Of a stretch of 64,000 nucleotides of DNA, positions 44,988 through 54,896 are shown piece after piece. Made by a program: the position numbers and the translations under genes. This stretch comes from Quadrisphaera sp. RL12-1S. Lineage in GTDB: Bacteria > Actinomycetota > Actinomycetes > Actinomycetales > Quadrisphaeraceae. A model generated the notes under the pieces. It was not told where the DNA came from, searched no databases, and was given only the letters and a program-made list of their open reading frames with translations. How positions within the stretch are numbered: the first letter of the stretch is position 1; each line of letters starts with the position of its first letter. The DNA is taken from assembly GCF_014270065.1 (NCBI RefSeq), contig NZ_JACNME010000001.1, positions 372,001-436,000 of the forward strand, given 5' to 3'.

Positions 44988-45997
44988 GCGCCGCCTCCCG
45001 CCGCGGGGCCGGTCGTCCCGTCCGCACCGGCCAGCACGACGTCGGGCCTGCTGCGCACGTCCGCGACGGCCGCGGGGTCCGAGGCGGCGAGGTCGGCCAG
45101 CACGTCGGCCACGCGACCGGCTCCGGGCAGCAGGTCGTCCGGGGCCAGCCGCGCCCACGGCACCAGCACGAACGCGCGGACGCGGGCGCGGGGGTGCGGC
45201 ACCTCCAGCGCGGGCCTGCCGTCGGCGTGGGCGCCGTCCGCGGCCACGAGGGCGCCGCAGGCGATGACGTCCACGTCGAGGGTGCGCGCGCCCCACCGCA
45301 CCTCGCTGGCGCGCACGGCCGCGTCGCGCCCGTGGGCGGACTCCACGGCGCGGCACGCGGCGAGCAGCGCCCGCGGCGAGAGCGCGCAGCGCAGGCGGAC
45401 GACGGCGTTGAGGTAGTCCGGCTGGGGCGCGGCCCCCGGCAGCCCGACCGCGGCCGTCTCCACCACCCCGGACGCGCCCACCACCTCCAGGCCGCTCGTC
45501 GCGGCCAGGTCCCTGACGGCGGTGGCCAGCGCCGCCCGGCGGTCGCCGAGGTTGGCGCCCAGGGCCACGACGGCGTCGTACGGTCGTGCGGGGACGGCGT
45601 CGAGCAGGTCGCCCCGGCGGCGGACCACGGTGATGACGACGTCGTCGAAGGGCACCTGGACCGGCGCCTGCGGCTTGTGGACGGCCACGGCGACGGCGCG
45701 GACCCCCGCGTGCGCCAGGCAGGCGCTCGCCACCCGGCCGGCGAGCACCTCGACCAGCTGCACCGGCTCCCCGGCCAGCACGGCCACGACGTCGGCGGCG
45801 ACCACGGAGTAGTCGACGGCGTCGGACAGCTCGTCGGTGACGGCGGCGGTCCGCGTGTCGACCTGGAGGTCGACGTCCGCGGTGAAGACCTGCCCCAGCT
45901 GGCGCTCGGCGTCCAGGACGCCGTGGCGGCCCCGCGCGCGCAGGCCGCGCAGGGAGACGACGTCCCCGTGCAGCTCCGCGGTGAGCAGCCCGCTCAC
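44984..45997 (-). CDS. folBK: bifunctional dihydroneopterin aldolase / HPPK
   Basis: A 337-residue fusion of two consecutive folate enzymes. Residues 1-120 are FolB: VVSLRGLRARGRHGVLDAER, then VFTADVDLQVDTRTAAVTDE and VAVAVHKPQAPVQVPFDDV. Residues about 135-330 are FolK: VVALGANLGDRRAALATAV, YLNAVVRLRC and RWGARTLDVDVIACG, with HPRARVRAFVLVPWARLAPD. Together they form 6-hydroxymethyldihydropterin and its pyrophosphate. The linker is in frame without any sign of sequence error, so the fusion is genuine. The GTG overlaps folP by GTGA and the stop overlaps the DUF3180 gene by GTGA. In mycobacteria the two are separate adjacent genes. Confidence 0.94.
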   Translation of the reverse strand: MSGLLTAELHGDVVSLRGLRARGRHGVLDAERQLGQVFTADVDLQVDTRTAAVTDELSDAVDYSVVAADVVAVLAGEPVQLVEVLAGRVASACLAHAGVRAVAVAVHKPQAPVQVPFDDVVITVVRRRGDLLDAVPARPYDAVVALGANLGDRRAALATAVRDLAATSGLEVVGASGVVETAAVGLPGAAPQPDYLNAVVRLRCALSPRALLAACRAVESAHGRDAAVRASEVRWGARTLDVDVIACGALVAADGAHADGRPALEVPHPRARVRAFVLVPWARLAPDDLLPGAGRVADVLADLAASDPAAVADVRSRPDVVLAGADGTTGPAAGGGA

Positions 45998-46887
45998 GCC
46001 GCGGCCTCCGCCCAGCGGGCCGCCACGCGCACGGCGTCGGCGCTGGGCCTCACCGCGTGCACGCGGACGCCCCACGCGCCGGCCGCTGCGGCCAGCGCCG
46101 AGACGGCCGCGGTCGCGTCGTCGCGCTGGTCCGGGGGCCGGGGGACGACCGGAGCGCCAGCAGTGCCGGCGGTGCCGTCAGAGCTGGCGCCGTCGGCGAG
46201 CAGCGTCCCCAGGAAGCGCTTGCGCGAGGCGCCCACGAGCACCCGGCCCCAGGCGCCCACCAGCTCCGGCAGGGCCGCCAGCAGCGCCCAGTCGTGCTCG
46301 GCGCGCTTGGCGAAGCCCAGCCCGGGGTCGGCCACCAGCTGGCCGGGCCGGGCGCCCGCCGCCTCGAAGGCCGCCAGGCGGGCGCCCAGCTCGGCGCGGA
46401 CCTCGGCCACGACGTCGTCGTAGACGGCGAGGTCGTTCATGGTGTCGGAGTGGCCGCGCCAGTGGCCCAGCACGCAGGTGGCGCCCGAGGAGGCCACCAG
46501 GTCGGCCATCGCGGGGTCGGCGAGCCCGCCCGAGACGTCGTTGACGATGCTGGCGCCGGCCGCCAGCGCGGCAGCCGCCACGCCGGCGCGCATGGTGTCC
46601 ACGCTGACCACCACGCCCCGGTCGGCCAGGGCGCTCACCACGGGCAGCACCCGGGCCAGCTCCTCCGCCTCGCTGGGCCTGGTGGCCCCCGGCCGGGTCG
46701 ACTCGCCGCCGACGTCGACGACGTCGGCGCCCTGGGCCACCAGCGCCAGGCCGTGCTCGACGGCGGCGGGGGCCGCCAGGTGCAGCCCGCCGTCGCTGAA
46801 GGAGTCCGGGGTGGTGTTCACCACGCCCCAGACCAGGGTCCTGCGCACCGCCCGGGGTCCAGCCCCGGGCGCGCTCACCAGCTCCAC
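45994..46887 (-). CDS. folP: dihydropteroate synthase
   Basis: A 297-residue TIM-barrel enzyme joining pterin pyrophosphate to p-aminobenzoate, the sulfonamide target. Motifs: VWGVVNTTPDSFSDGGLHL, VVDVGGESTRPGATRPSEAE, VSVDTMRAGVAAAALAAGAS with IVNDVSGG, and PGLGFAKRAEHDWALL. Near the C terminus an Ala/Gly/Thr-rich insert (about residues 230-250) interrupts the last barrel turn. The GTG at 46887 has GGAG 12 bases upstream, 27 bases after folE. It overlaps folBK by GTGA. Order folE-folP-folBK matches the conserved actinobacterial folate cluster. Confidence 0.95.
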   Translation of the reverse strand: MELVSAPGAGPRAVRRTLVWGVVNTTPDSFSDGGLHLAAPAAVEHGLALVAQGADVVDVGGESTRPGATRPSEAEELARVLPVVSALADRGVVVSVDTMRAGVAAAALAAGASIVNDVSGGLADPAMADLVASSGATCVLGHWRGHSDTMNDLAVYDDVVAEVRAELGARLAAFEAAGARPGQLVADPGLGFAKRAEHDWALLAALPELVGAWGRVLVGASRKRFLGTLLADGASSDGTAGTAGAPVVPRPPDQRDDATAAVSALAAAAGAWGVRVHAVRPSADAVRVAARWAEAAA

Positions 46888-46914
46888 CGGATCGTCAGCT
46901 CCCGTCCCAGCGAC

Positions 46915-47544
46915 TCAGCGGCCGAGCACCAGGCTCAGCGCCTCGGCACGGGTGGCGGCGTCGCGCATGCCGCCGCGCACCGCCGACGTGGTGGTGCGGG
47001 CCCCGGGGGTCCGCACGCCCCGCACGCTCATGCACAGGTGCTCGCAGTCCACCACGACGAGGACCCCGCGCGCGTGCAGGTGCTCGACCAGCGCGTCGGC
47101 CACCTGCGTGGTGAGGCGCTCCTGCACCTGCGGCCGGCGGGCGTAGAGGTCCACGAGGCGGGCCAGCTTGGACAGCCCCGTGATGCGCCCGTCGGCGCTG
47201 GGCACGTACGCCACGTGCGCGACCCCGGTGAAGGGCAGCAGGTGGTGCTCGCACACCGAGGAGACGGGGATGTCCCGGACGGCCACGATCTCGTCGTGGC
47301 CGATGTCGAAGGAGGTCGCCAGCACCTCGGCAGGGTCCTGCCGCAGACCGGCGAACAGCTCCGTGCAGGCGCGGGCCACCCGGTCCGGCGTGGACCGCAG
47401 CCCCTCGCGGTCGGGGTCCTCGCCGATGGCCAGCAGCAGCTCCCGGACGGCGGCGCGGGCCCGGTCGAGGTCGACCGGGCCGACAGGCGCCGCCGCGCCG
47501 GTGCCGGCGGGCCCCGCGGCGGCGCCGGGTGCGGGCGCCGCCAC
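46915..47544 (-). CDS. folE: GTP cyclohydrolase I
   Basis: A 209-residue enzyme converting GTP to dihydroneopterin triphosphate, opening folate synthesis. The zinc and catalytic residues are visible: [18 protein letters not shown] (Cys and His) and [20 protein letters not shown] (Cys), with [20 protein letters not shown] and [16 protein letters not shown] between. The first 20 residues are Ala/Pro/Gly-rich. The GTG at 47544 lies two bases after the ftsH stop, implying co-transcription with ftsH, as in M. tuberculosis (Rv3610c-Rv3609c). Confidence 0.96.
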   Translation of the reverse strand: MAAPAPGAAAGPAGTGAAAPVGPVDLDRARAAVRELLLAIGEDPDREGLRSTPDRVARACTELFAGLRQDPAEVLATSFDIGHDEIVAVRDIPVSSVCEHHLLPFTGVAHVAYVPSADGRITGLSKLARLVDLYARRPQVQERLTTQVADALVEHLHARGVLVVVDCEHLCMSVRGVRTPGARTTTSAVRGGMRDAATRAEALSLVLGR

Positions 47545-47546
47545 GG

Positions 47547-49574
47547 TCAGGCCTGGGGGCCGGGGTCGGTGCGGAAGCCCTCGGGCCCGCGGACGCCACC
47601 GGCGAGGTGGTCCTCGCCGGCCGCGGCGGCCTCGTCCTGGGGGGCCATCGGGTGCGCGTACCCGTTCTGCGACGCGGCGACCTCCTTGGGGGACATCACC
47701 GGCGGGCGCTGGTCGACGTGCCGGCGCTCGCTGGAGAGCCACACCGGCCGCAGCGGGCGCTTCTGCACGGGCGCGAAGACCTCGGCGAGCTGCTCGCGGT
47801 TGAGGGTCTCCTCCTCGAGCAGGCGCACCACGAGGGTGTCGAGCACCTGGCGGTGCTCCATGAGGATCTCCCAGGCCTCGTCGTGCGCGTTCTCGATGAG
47901 GCGGCGGACCTCCTCGTCGACGACGGCGGCGACGCCCTCGGAGTAGTCGCGCTCGTGGCCCATGTCGCGACCCATGAAGACCTCGCCGCTGCCGCTGCCC
48001 AGCTTGATGGCGCCCACGCGCTCGCTCATGCCGTACTGCGTGACCATCTTGCGGGCCATGTCGGTGGCCTTCTCGATGTCGTTGCTGGCGCCGGTGGTCG
48101 GGTCGTGGAAGACCAGCTCCTCCGCGACGCGCCCGCCCAGGGCGTACGCCAGCTGGTCGAGGATCTCGTTGCGGGTGGTGGAGTACTTGTCGTCCACCGG
48201 GAGCACCATCGTGTAGCCGAGCGCGCGGCCGCGCGGGAGGATCGTCACCTTGGTCACCGGGTCGGTGTGCCGCAGCGCCGCCGCCACCAGGGCGTGTCCG
48301 CCCTCGTGGTACGCGGTGATCTTCTTCTCCTTCTCGTTCATCAGCCGGGTCCGCTTCTGCGGGCCGGCGATGACCCTGTCGATCGCCTCGTCGAGCTCGC
48401 GGTCCCCGATGACGGTGCCGTTGGTGCGCGCCGTGAGCAGCGCCGCCTCGTTGAGCACGTTGGCGAGGTCCGCGCCGGAGAAGCCGGGGGTGCGGCGGGC
48501 CACGGCGAGCAGGTCGACGTCGGGCGCGACGGGCTTGCCCTTGGCATGCACCTGGAGGATCTGGTGGCGGCCGTTCATGTCCGGCGCCTCGACGGCGATC
48601 TGGCGGTCGAAGCGGCCCGGGCGCAGCAGGGCCGGGTCGAGGATGTCGGGCCGGTTGGTGGCCGCGATGAGGATGACGTTGGTCTTGACGTCGAACCCGT
48701 CCATCTCCACGAGGAGCTGGTTCAGCGTCTGCTCGCGCTCGTCGTGCCCGCCGCCCATGCCGGCACCGCGGTGGCGGCCGACGGCGTCGATCTCGTCCAC
48801 GAAGATGATCGCGGGAGCGTTGTTCTTGGCCTGCTCGAACAGGTCCCGGACGCGGCTCGCGCCGACGCCCACGAACATCTCCACGAAGTCGGAGCCGGAG
48901 ATCGAGTAGAACGGCACGCCCGCCTCACCCGCGACGGCGCGGGCCAGCAGGGTCTTGCCGGTGCCGGGCTGGCCGTACAGCAGCACGCCCTTGGGGATCT
49001 TGGCGCCGACGGCCTGGAACTTGGCCGGCTCGGCGAGGAACTCCTTGATCTCGTGCAGCTCCTCGACGGCCTCCTCGGCGCCCGCGACGTCGGCGAAGGT
49101 GACCTTGGGGGCCTCCTTGGAGACGAGCTTGGCGCGCGACTTGCCGAACTGCATGACGCGGCTGCCGCCGCCCTGCATGTTGGCGAAGAGGAACCAGAAC
49201 AGCACCAGGAAGAGCAGGATCGGCAGGACGGTGATGAGGATCGAGCCGAGCACGGAGCCCTTCGGCACCTCGTCGGTCCACTTCGGGGCGTCGTTCGCGA
49301 CCGCCGTGGCGACCTCGCTGGCGCGGGCGCTGACATAGTCGAACTGGACGTCCGTGTTCCCGTCCAGCGGCTGCTTCAGCGTCAGCTGCACGCGCTGGTC
49401 GCCGTCGACGACCTTGGCCTGAGAGACGTTCCCGGAGGCCAGCTGCTGCAGGCCCACCTGGGTGTCGATGGTGGCCGTCCGGTTGCCCGTGAAGAGCTGG
49501 CTGGCGAGGACGAGGAGCAGCAGGGCCCCGACGATCCAGACCGTCGGTCCGCGGAAGAAGCGCCTGGCGTTCAT
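47547..49574 (-). CDS. ftsH: ATP-dependent zinc metalloprotease FtsH
   Basis: A 675-residue membrane-anchored AAA+ protease that degrades misfolded membrane and regulatory proteins. Helix 1 is [20 protein letters not shown] and helix 2 about residues 110-132 ([20 protein letters not shown]), with a periplasmic domain between. The ATPase has [19 protein letters not shown] (Gln in place of the usual first Pro), [31 protein letters not shown] and the arginine finger region [20 protein letters not shown]. The protease zinc motif is [16 protein letters not shown], HExxH intact. The C terminus carries a 50-residue Pro/Ala tail. The ATG at 49574 matches the family start. Confidence 0.97.
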   Translation of the reverse strand: MNARRFFRGPTVWIVGALLLLVLASQLFTGNRTATIDTQVGLQQLASGNVSQAKVVDGDQRVQLTLKQPLDGNTDVQFDYVSARASEVATAVANDAPKWTDEVPKGSVLGSILITVLPILLFLVLFWFLFANMQGGGSRVMQFGKSRAKLVSKEAPKVTFADVAGAEEAVEELHEIKEFLAEPAKFQAVGAKIPKGVLLYGQPGTGKTLLARAVAGEAGVPFYSISGSDFVEMFVGVGASRVRDLFEQAKNNAPAIIFVDEIDAVGRHRGAGMGGGHDEREQTLNQLLVEMDGFDVKTNVILIAATNRPDILDPALLRPGRFDRQIAVEAPDMNGRHQILQVHAKGKPVAPDVDLLAVARRTPGFSGADLANVLNEAALLTARTNGTVIGDRELDEAIDRVIAGPQKRTRLMNEKEKKITAYHEGGHALVAAALRHTDPVTKVTILPRGRALGYTMVLPVDDKYSTTRNEILDQLAYALGGRVAEELVFHDPTTGASNDIEKATDMARKMVTQYGMSERVGAIKLGSGSGEVFMGRDMGHERDYSEGVAAVVDEEVRRLIENAHDEAWEILMEHRQVLDTLVVRLLEEETLNREQLAEVFAPVQKRPLRPVWLSSERRHVDQRPPVMSPKEVAASQNGYAHPMAPQDEAAAAGEDHLAGGVRGPEGFRTDPGPQA

Positions 49575-49761
49575 GCGTGGATGAGGGCCGTGGCCCGTCC
49601 TCTCTCCTCTGGCTGGTCGGCGCCCGACCGTACACCGGCGGCACCCGGGCGCCGGCGCGGTGCGCCCGGTCCCACCAGCCCAACGGACGAGGGGGCCCCG
49701 GCTGTTCCACCCGTTCGCCCTCAGCGGACGCCCCGCCGGTCGCGGGCGCCCGGTCGGGGGG

Positions 49762-50316
49762 TCAGGAGCTGTAGACGTGCTCCGCGAGGGTGCCGACCAC
49801 GCGCAGGTTGCGGTAGCGCTCGGCGAAGTCGAGGCCGTAGCCGACGACGAAGGCGTTGGGGATGTCGAAGCCGACGTACTTGACGTCGACGGTGACCTTC
49901 GCCGCGTCCGGCTTGCGCAGCAGCGCCATGACCTCCACCGAGGCCGCGCCGCGCGAGCGCAGGTTCGCCACCAGCCACGACAGGGTCAGGCCCGAGTCGA
50001 TGATGTCCTCGACGATGAGGACGTCGCGGCCGAGGACGTCGCGGTCGAGGTCCTTGAGGATCCGCACCACGCCGGAGGACTTGGTGCCCGAGCCGTAGCT
50101 CGAGACGGCCATCCAGTCCATCTCCGCCGGGCCGTGCAGGGCCCGGGCGAAGTCGGCCATGACCATGACGGCGCCCTTGAGCACGCCGACGAGCAGGAGG
50201 TCCCGCCCGGCGTAGTCGGCGTCGACCTGTGCGGCGATCTCGCCCAGGCGCGCGCGGATCTCCTCCTCGCTGATGAGGACGTCCGCGAGGTCGCGGCCCA
50301 TGTCCTGGGCGTCCAT
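49762..50316 (-). CDS. hpt: hypoxanthine phosphoribosyltransferase
   Basis: A 184-residue purine-salvage enzyme making IMP (and GMP) from PRPP. The PRPP-binding loop is [20 protein letters not shown], with [38 protein letters not shown] and [20 protein letters not shown] completing the active site. The ATG at 50316 has AGGAGGA upstream and shares its A with the tilS stop (TGATG), so the two genes are coupled. The pair tilS-hpt followed by ftsH is a widely conserved bacterial order; 187 bases separate hpt from ftsH. Confidence 0.96.
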   Translation of the reverse strand: MDAQDMGRDLADVLISEEEIRARLGEIAAQVDADYAGRDLLLVGVLKGAVMVMADFARALHGPAEMDWMAVSSYGSGTKSSGVVRILKDLDRDVLGRDVLIVEDIIDSGLTLSWLVANLRSRGAASVEVMALLRKPDAAKVTVDVKYVGFDIPNAFVVGYGLDFAERYRNLRVVGTLAEHVYSS

Positions 50317-51341
50317 CAGTGTCCTCCTGGTGGGGGTGGGGCCGGGGCGAAGCGCAGCCTGCCACAGGTGCGCTGCGCCCCCACGCGCCCGGGCAGCGGG
50401 ACGGGCCCCTGGCCGCGCCAGGCGACCACGAGCGCGTCCAGGGCCAGCACGTGCTCGCGGGTCAGCTCCCCCGCCGGGGCGCCGGCGTCCACCGCGGCCG
50501 CGCGCAGGGCCCGGCGCCGCAGCGCCGCGGGCGCCGCGGCGAGGACGGCCGCGTCCAGCCCGTCACCGGTCGCGCCACCAGCCGGCTGGGAGCGGTCCAG
50601 CAGCCGCGCGGCCAGCTCCTCCAGCACCTCGGCGTCCTCCCGCAGCTGGTCGGCGGTGCGCGCCAGGGCCCCGGCGACGCCGGGCCCCAGCTCCGCCTCG
50701 AGCGCCGGGAGCACCCGCGAGCGCACCCGGGAGCGGGTGAACGCCGGGTCGGCGTTGGTGGGGTCCTCCCAGGGCCGCAGGCCCAGCGCCGCGCAGGCCG
50801 CCCTCGTCGTCGTCCTCGGCAGGCCGAGCAGGGGGCGGCGCAGCGCTCCGCGCCGCGCGGGCATGCCCGCCAGCGACCGCGCCCCGGAGCCGCGCGCCAG
50901 GCCCAGGAGCACCTGCTCGGCCTGGTCGTCCAGGGTGTGGCCCAGGAGCACGGCCGCGGCGCCGAGGCTGCCGGCGGCCTCGTCGAGGGCGGCCAGGCGG
51001 GCGTCGCGGGCAGCGGCCTCCGGCCCCCCGCGACCCCCCGCCGCGTCCACCGCGACGACGACGACGGGGTCGAGGCCGAGCGAGGTGCAGGCGGCTCCCG
51101 CCGCGGCGGCCACCTGCGCCGACCCCGTCTGGAGGCCGTGGTCGACCACCACCGCCCCCGCCCGCCAGGGCGCGCGCCCCCTCCCACCGGGCGCGGCCAG
51201 CCAGCCGGCCGCCGCGGCCAGGGCCAGGGAGTCGGCGCCGCCGCTGCACGCCACCAGCACCAGGGCCCCGGCGGGCACGTCGGCGCAGGCCGAGCGGACG
51301 GCGGACCGCACCGCGGCGACCGCCGGGTCCGGTCCCGTCAC
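50316..51341 (-). CDS. tilS: tRNA(Ile)-lysidine synthetase
   Basis: A 341-residue N-type ATP pyrophosphatase that modifies the wobble cytidine of the AUA-reading tRNA-Ile. The PP-loop is [80 protein letters not shown] and [20 protein letters not shown] are further conserved parts. The GTG at 51341 is the only plausible start near the PP-loop, though its ribosome site is weak. Its stop overlaps the hpt start by one base. It follows the metalloprotease gene by 32 bases, the mycobacterial order Rv3626c-Rv3625c-Rv3624c. Confidence 0.94.
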   Translation of the reverse strand: MTGPDPAVAAVRSAVRSACADVPAGALVLVACSGGADSLALAAAAGWLAAPGGRGRAPWRAGAVVVDHGLQTGSAQVAAAAGAACTSLGLDPVVVVAVDAAGGRGGPEAAARDARLAALDEAAGSLGAAAVLLGHTLDDQAEQVLLGLARGSGARSLAGMPARRGALRRPLLGLPRTTTRAACAALGLRPWEDPTNADPAFTRSRVRSRVLPALEAELGPGVAGALARTADQLREDAEVLEELAARLLDRSQPAGGATGDGLDAAVLAAAPAALRRRALRAAAVDAGAPAGELTREHVLALDALVVAWRGQGPVPLPGRVGAQRTCGRLRFAPAPPPPGGH

Positions 51342-51373
51342 GCCGCCGCCCAGCCGGCAGTCATCACGGGGCG

Positions 51374-52474
51374 TCAGCCGTGGACGCGGCGGACCCAGGC
51401 GGCCGGGTCGGCCACCTCCTCGGGGCGCGGCAGCGCCGCCGGGGAGCTCCAGACGGCGTTGAAGCCACCGGTGCCGACCTCGCCCACCACGCCCCGCACG
51501 AAGCGGGCGCCGTCGGCGTACTGCCGCAGCTTGGCCTCCAGGCCGAGCCCGTGCCGCAGGACGGCGTCGAGCAGGCCGCGGCTCGACCCGCGCCGGGCGC
51601 TGAAGCGCCGGCGGATGGTGGCCACGGTGGGCACGACGGCCGGGCCGACGTCGTCCATGACCACGTCGGCGTGGCCCTCCAGGAGGGCCATCACGGCGGT
51701 GACCTCGGCCAGGGAGCGGCGCTGCTCGGCGGTGGTGGCCAGGTCGAGCAGGCCGAGCCCGGAGCCGCGGGCGCCGTCCAGCGCGCCCCGCAGGCCCCGC
51801 AGGGCGCCGGCCACCCGGTCGGCCCCGCCGCCCGGTCCCCGCAGCACGTCGCCCGAGAGGGCGCGGGCGCGCTCGCGCAGGTGGTCCGCGAGCCAGGGCG
51901 CGGCCGCGAACTGCACCCGGTGGGTCTCCTCGTGCAGGCACACCCACCGCGCGAAGTCGTGCAGGTCCAGGCCGAGCTCCCGCTGCACCGCCAGCACGTT
52001 GGGAGCGACGACGAGCAGGTCCCCGGTCCCGGGCCCCTCCCCGAGGGCGTCGTACTGCCCCAGCACGCGGGAGCTGAGCAGCGCCAGCAGCGACCCGAGC
52101 TGCACCCCCGTGACGCGGCGGGCGACGCCGAGCCCGCGCAGCGACCCGCGGGACGCGCGGGCGCGGCGCTCGTCGAGGGCCTCGTCCACCACCGGCGAGA
52201 GCAGGCTGGCGAAGGAGGCCACGTTGGCGCGGGCCCAGGCCCCGCGCTCCACCACGCGAGCGGGCGGGCCTGCCGGGACGATCAGCTGGCTGACGCGGGC
52301 GACGTGCGGCGGGCTCTGCGCGGCGGCCTCGCGGACCACGTCCACCACGCGCCGCGCCTCCGCGGGGCTGACCAGCGGCCCCGGGCGCACGAGCCGGGTG
52401 GCGGTCCGCCCGGCGAGGTCCCAGTCGACGAGCCTGTCGTCGTGGCGGTCGTCGTGCTGGTCCGGGGCCGCCAC
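51374..52474 (-). CDS. zinc-dependent metalloprotease of the DUF2342 family (Rv3626c-like)
   Basis: A 366-residue protein of the actinobacterial family often labelled coenzyme F420 biosynthesis-associated or zinc-dependent metalloprotease. The metal motif is [19 protein letters not shown] (HExxH), with a second conserved segment [37 protein letters not shown] precedes it. Despite the label, a direct role in F420 synthesis has no support here. The GTG at 52474 has TACGGT six bases upstream, indicating a leaderless transcript that probably continues into tilS-hpt. Substrate unknown. Confidence 0.88.
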   Translation of the reverse strand: MAAPDQHDDRHDDRLVDWDLAGRTATRLVRPGPLVSPAEARRVVDVVREAAAQSPPHVARVSQLIVPAGPPARVVERGAWARANVASFASLLSPVVDEALDERRARASRGSLRGLGVARRVTGVQLGSLLALLSSRVLGQYDALGEGPGTGDLLVVAPNVLAVQRELGLDLHDFARWVCLHEETHRVQFAAAPWLADHLRERARALSGDVLRGPGGGADRVAGALRGLRGALDGARGSGLGLLDLATTAEQRRSLAEVTAVMALLEGHADVVMDDVGPAVVPTVATIRRRFSARRGSSRGLLDAVLRHGLGLEAKLRQYADGARFVRGVVGEVGTGGFNAVWSSPAALPRPEEVADPAAWVRRVHG

Positions 52475-52480
52475 CCCCTC

Positions 52481-52486
52481 ACCGTA
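52481..52486 (-). promoter_or_regulatory. candidate leaderless -10 of the metalloprotease-tilS-hpt unit
   Basis: TACGGT (minus strand) is six bases before the GTG at 52474. Confidence 0.55.
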
Positions 52487-52537
52487 GGCGCTCGGCCGCC
52501 GACCGGCCGGTCCGCACGCGCTTCCCCGCCCGGTCCC

Positions 52538-54148
52538 TCACCCGGCGCGGCACCCGCAGCCCGTGAGGGCGGCCGCCACGGCGTCCAGCGCCTGCCGCGC
52601 CGGGGTGGTGGGACCGGTGCCGTCGGCGAGGACCGCGAAGGCCAGCTGGCGCCCGTCGGCGTCCACCACCGTGCCGACGAGGCTGCTCACCCCGGTGAGC
52701 GAGCCCGTCTTGGCCCGCACCACCCCGGCCGCAGGCGCGGAGCCCGGGTCGGCGAAGCGCTCGGCCAGCGTGCCGCTCAGGCCGCCCACGGGCATGGCCT
52801 CCAGCAGCGGGGCGAGCTCGGGCCGTCGCACCGCCTCGACGAGCACGGAGGTGAACGCGGCGGCGGGGACCCGGGACCCGGCGCCGAGGCCGCTGCCGTC
52901 CACGAGCACCGCACCGGTGGTGTCGACGCCCGCGGCGCGGGCCTGCTCCAGCACCGCCTGCGCCGAGGCGGCGAAGCCGGGCGGCCGCCCGGTCGCGGCC
53001 CCCACCAGCCGGGCCAGCGACTCCGCGACGGTGTTGTCGCTCTGGGCGAGCGCGTCCGCCACGACGTCGACCAGCGGCGCCGACCTGACCTCTCCCAGCA
53101 CGGCGCTGCCGGCGGGCGCCGGGCCGCCCCGGACCACGGCGGCGGGGTCCGCGCGCACGCCCCGCTGGGCCAGCAGCCCGGCGAAGGTCCGCGCGACGTC
53201 CATCGCGGGGTCCAGCGAGCGGGGGGCGTAGTTGGCGGGGGTGGCGCGGCCCGCGTCCAGGGCCACCGACGTCAGCGGAGCGACGTACCCGGCGGCGACG
53301 TCGCCGCTGCCCCAGCTCGCGTCCAGCTGGGGCGAGCCGCCGGTCAGCGAGTCGTCCAGGACCACGCTGGCGCTGGTCGAGCCGCGGGCTCGCAGGGAGG
53401 CGGCCACCGCGTCGGCGAGGTCCGCCAGCCCCGCGCGGCCCACGGTGGCGCCGGGGTCCCCGCGGCCGGCGGTCAGCAGCTGGTCACCGCCCCCGACGAG
53501 CACCACCTGGCCCGGGGCGGCGCCGGCGACGACGCGCGTGGCCAGCGTCGCGTCGGGGCCCAGGACGTGCAGCGCGGCCGTGGCGGTGAGCAGCTTGGCC
53601 ACCGACGCGGGGACCTGCGGCCGGTCGGCGCCGGAGTCGAGCAGCACCCGTCCCGTGGCCGCGTCGACGACGCTGGCCGTGGCGCTGCCGCGCAGGGCGG
53701 GCGCGGCCAGGAGCGGGCCCAGGGCCGCGGACAGGGCCGCCGGGTCGGGCGCCGGCGCGGACGGGTCGAGCGGGGCCAGCGCCACCGGGGCCGGGGGGCG
53801 CGCGGCCGCCGCCGGCGGCACCGGCGGGGCCGGCACCACCGGCGCGGGTGCGAGCGTCAGCACCCCCGGGGCCGCGCCCGCCGCGTCGGCCACCGCGTAG
53901 CCGCCGAGCAGGGCGGCCGTGACGGCGGCGACAGCGGCGGTGCGCAGGCCGCGCCGGCGGCCCGGGGGACGCGCCGGCTCCTCGGCCGGCGACCCGGTGG
54001 CGGGGGACGGCGCCTCGGCCGCTGGCTCCCTCGGCTCCGGCGCGATGGGCGCCTCGGGGCCCACAGCGGGGTCGTCCGGGGCGGGCCGGGGCGCGTCGTC
54101 GGCGTCCTGGACCGCCACCGGGGGCGTGCGCTCGGGTGGACCTGCCAC
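52538..54148 (-). CDS. dacB: D-alanyl-D-alanine carboxypeptidase/endopeptidase (PBP4, S13 family)
   Basis: A 536-residue exported penicillin-binding protein. An acidic/Pro-rich cytosolic N terminus precedes one signal-anchor helix ([20 protein letters not shown], about residue 75) and a Pro/Ala linker. The serine-peptidase motifs are intact: SxxK in [19 protein letters not shown], SxN in [18 protein letters not shown] and KTG in [21 protein letters not shown] large insert domain separates the first two motifs, as in S13 enzymes. GTG at 54148 is chosen because GAGGAG is six bases upstream; GTG at 54184 lacks a ribosome site. Rv3627c holds the equivalent place beside ppa in M. tuberculosis. Confidence 0.93.
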   Translation of the reverse strand: MAGPPERTPPVAVQDADDAPRPAPDDPAVGPEAPIAPEPREPAAEAPSPATGSPAEEPARPPGRRRGLRTAAVAAVTAALLGGYAVADAAGAAPGVLTLAPAPVVPAPPVPPAAAARPPAPVALAPLDPSAPAPDPAALSAALGPLLAAPALRGSATASVVDAATGRVLLDSGADRPQVPASVAKLLTATAALHVLGPDATLATRVVAGAAPGQVVLVGGGDQLLTAGRGDPGATVGRAGLADLADAVAASLRARGSTSASVVLDDSLTGGSPQLDASWGSGDVAAGYVAPLTSVALDAGRATPANYAPRSLDPAMDVARTFAGLLAQRGVRADPAAVVRGGPAPAGSAVLGEVRSAPLVDVVADALAQSDNTVAESLARLVGAATGRPPGFAASAQAVLEQARAAGVDTTGAVLVDGSGLGAGSRVPAAAFTSVLVEAVRRPELAPLLEAMPVGGLSGTLAERFADPGSAPAAGVVRAKTGSLTGVSSLVGTVVDADGRQLAFAVLADGTGPTTPARQALDAVAAALTGCGCRAG

Positions 54149-54270
54149 GGGCTCCTCGTCTCGCTCCTGCTCCGTGCGGGACACTACGGCCCAGAGGGCC
54201 GCGTGGAGCGGCCGTTCCGCACGCGGCGCACGCCGTGTCCGGGAGGCGAAGGACAGACCTGGAGGTCGCC

Positions 54271-54849
54271 GTGGAGTTCGACGTCACGATCGAGATCCCG
54301 CGCGGGTCGCGGAACAAGTACGAGGTCGACCACACGACGGGCCGCATCAAGCTCGACCGGATGCTCTTCACGGCCACGCGCTACCCGGCCGACTACGGCT
54401 TCATCGAGGGCACGCTCGGGGAGGACGGCGACCCGCTGGACGCGCTCGTGCTGCTGGAGGAGCCGACGTTCCCCGGCTGCGTGGTCCGGTGCCGCGCCAT
54501 CGGCATGTTCCACATGCGCGACGAGGCCGGGGGTGACGACAAGGTCATGTGCATCCCCGCCGGGGACCCGCGCATGGACCACCTCAAGGACCTCCAGGAC
54601 ATCGGCGAGTTCCACCGCCTGGAGATCCAGCACTTCTTCGAGACCTACAAGGACCTCGAGCCCGGCAAGTCCGTGGAGGGCGCGCACTGGGTGGGCCGGG
54701 CCGAGGCGGAGGCCGAGATCGACGCCTCCGTGCAGCGCCTGGCCGACCACGGCGGCCACATCACGTCGGGCTCGGACGCCGGGCAGCGCCCCGACGTCCG
54801 CTCGCAGGTCGGGCACGGCCCGGCCGCGGACGCGCCGCAGCAGGGCTGA
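54271..54849 (+). CDS. ppa: inorganic pyrophosphatase
   Basis: A 192-residue family I soluble pyrophosphatase. Core motifs: [39 protein letters not shown] with [13 protein letters not shown], and [20 protein letters not shown]; the four Asp residues binding magnesium are in DGDPLD and nearby [16 protein letters not shown]. The C-terminal 25 residues ([16 protein letters not shown] onward) are an unconserved extension. The GTG at 54271 has GGAGG seven bases upstream. It diverges from dacB and converges with the NlpC/P60 gene, separated from it by a hairpin. Confidence 0.95.
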   Translation: MEFDVTIEIPRGSRNKYEVDHTTGRIKLDRMLFTATRYPADYGFIEGTLGEDGDPLDALVLLEEPTFPGCVVRCRAIGMFHMRDEAGGDDKVMCIPAGDPRMDHLKDLQDIGEFHRLEIQHFFETYKDLEPGKSVEGAHWVGRAEAEAEIDASVQRLADHGGHITSGSDAGQRPDVRSQVGHGPAADAPQQG

Positions 54850-54864
54850 GGCCGGCGGCCGGCC

Positions 54865-54896
54865 GACCCCCGGCGCCCGTGGCGGCGCTGGGGGTC
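54865..54896. terminator. hairpin between convergent ppa and NlpC/P60 genes
   Basis: A 13-bp stem with one G-T pair (54865-54877 with 54884-54896) and 6-base loop begins 16 bases after the ppa stop and touches the stop codon of the converging gene. Confidence 0.7.

Noticed and set aside
44984-45997. FolB-FolK fusion as a sequencing error
   Set aside because: Both domains are in one uninterrupted frame with an ordinary linker and matching codon bias, and folB-folK fusions are known in other bacteria.
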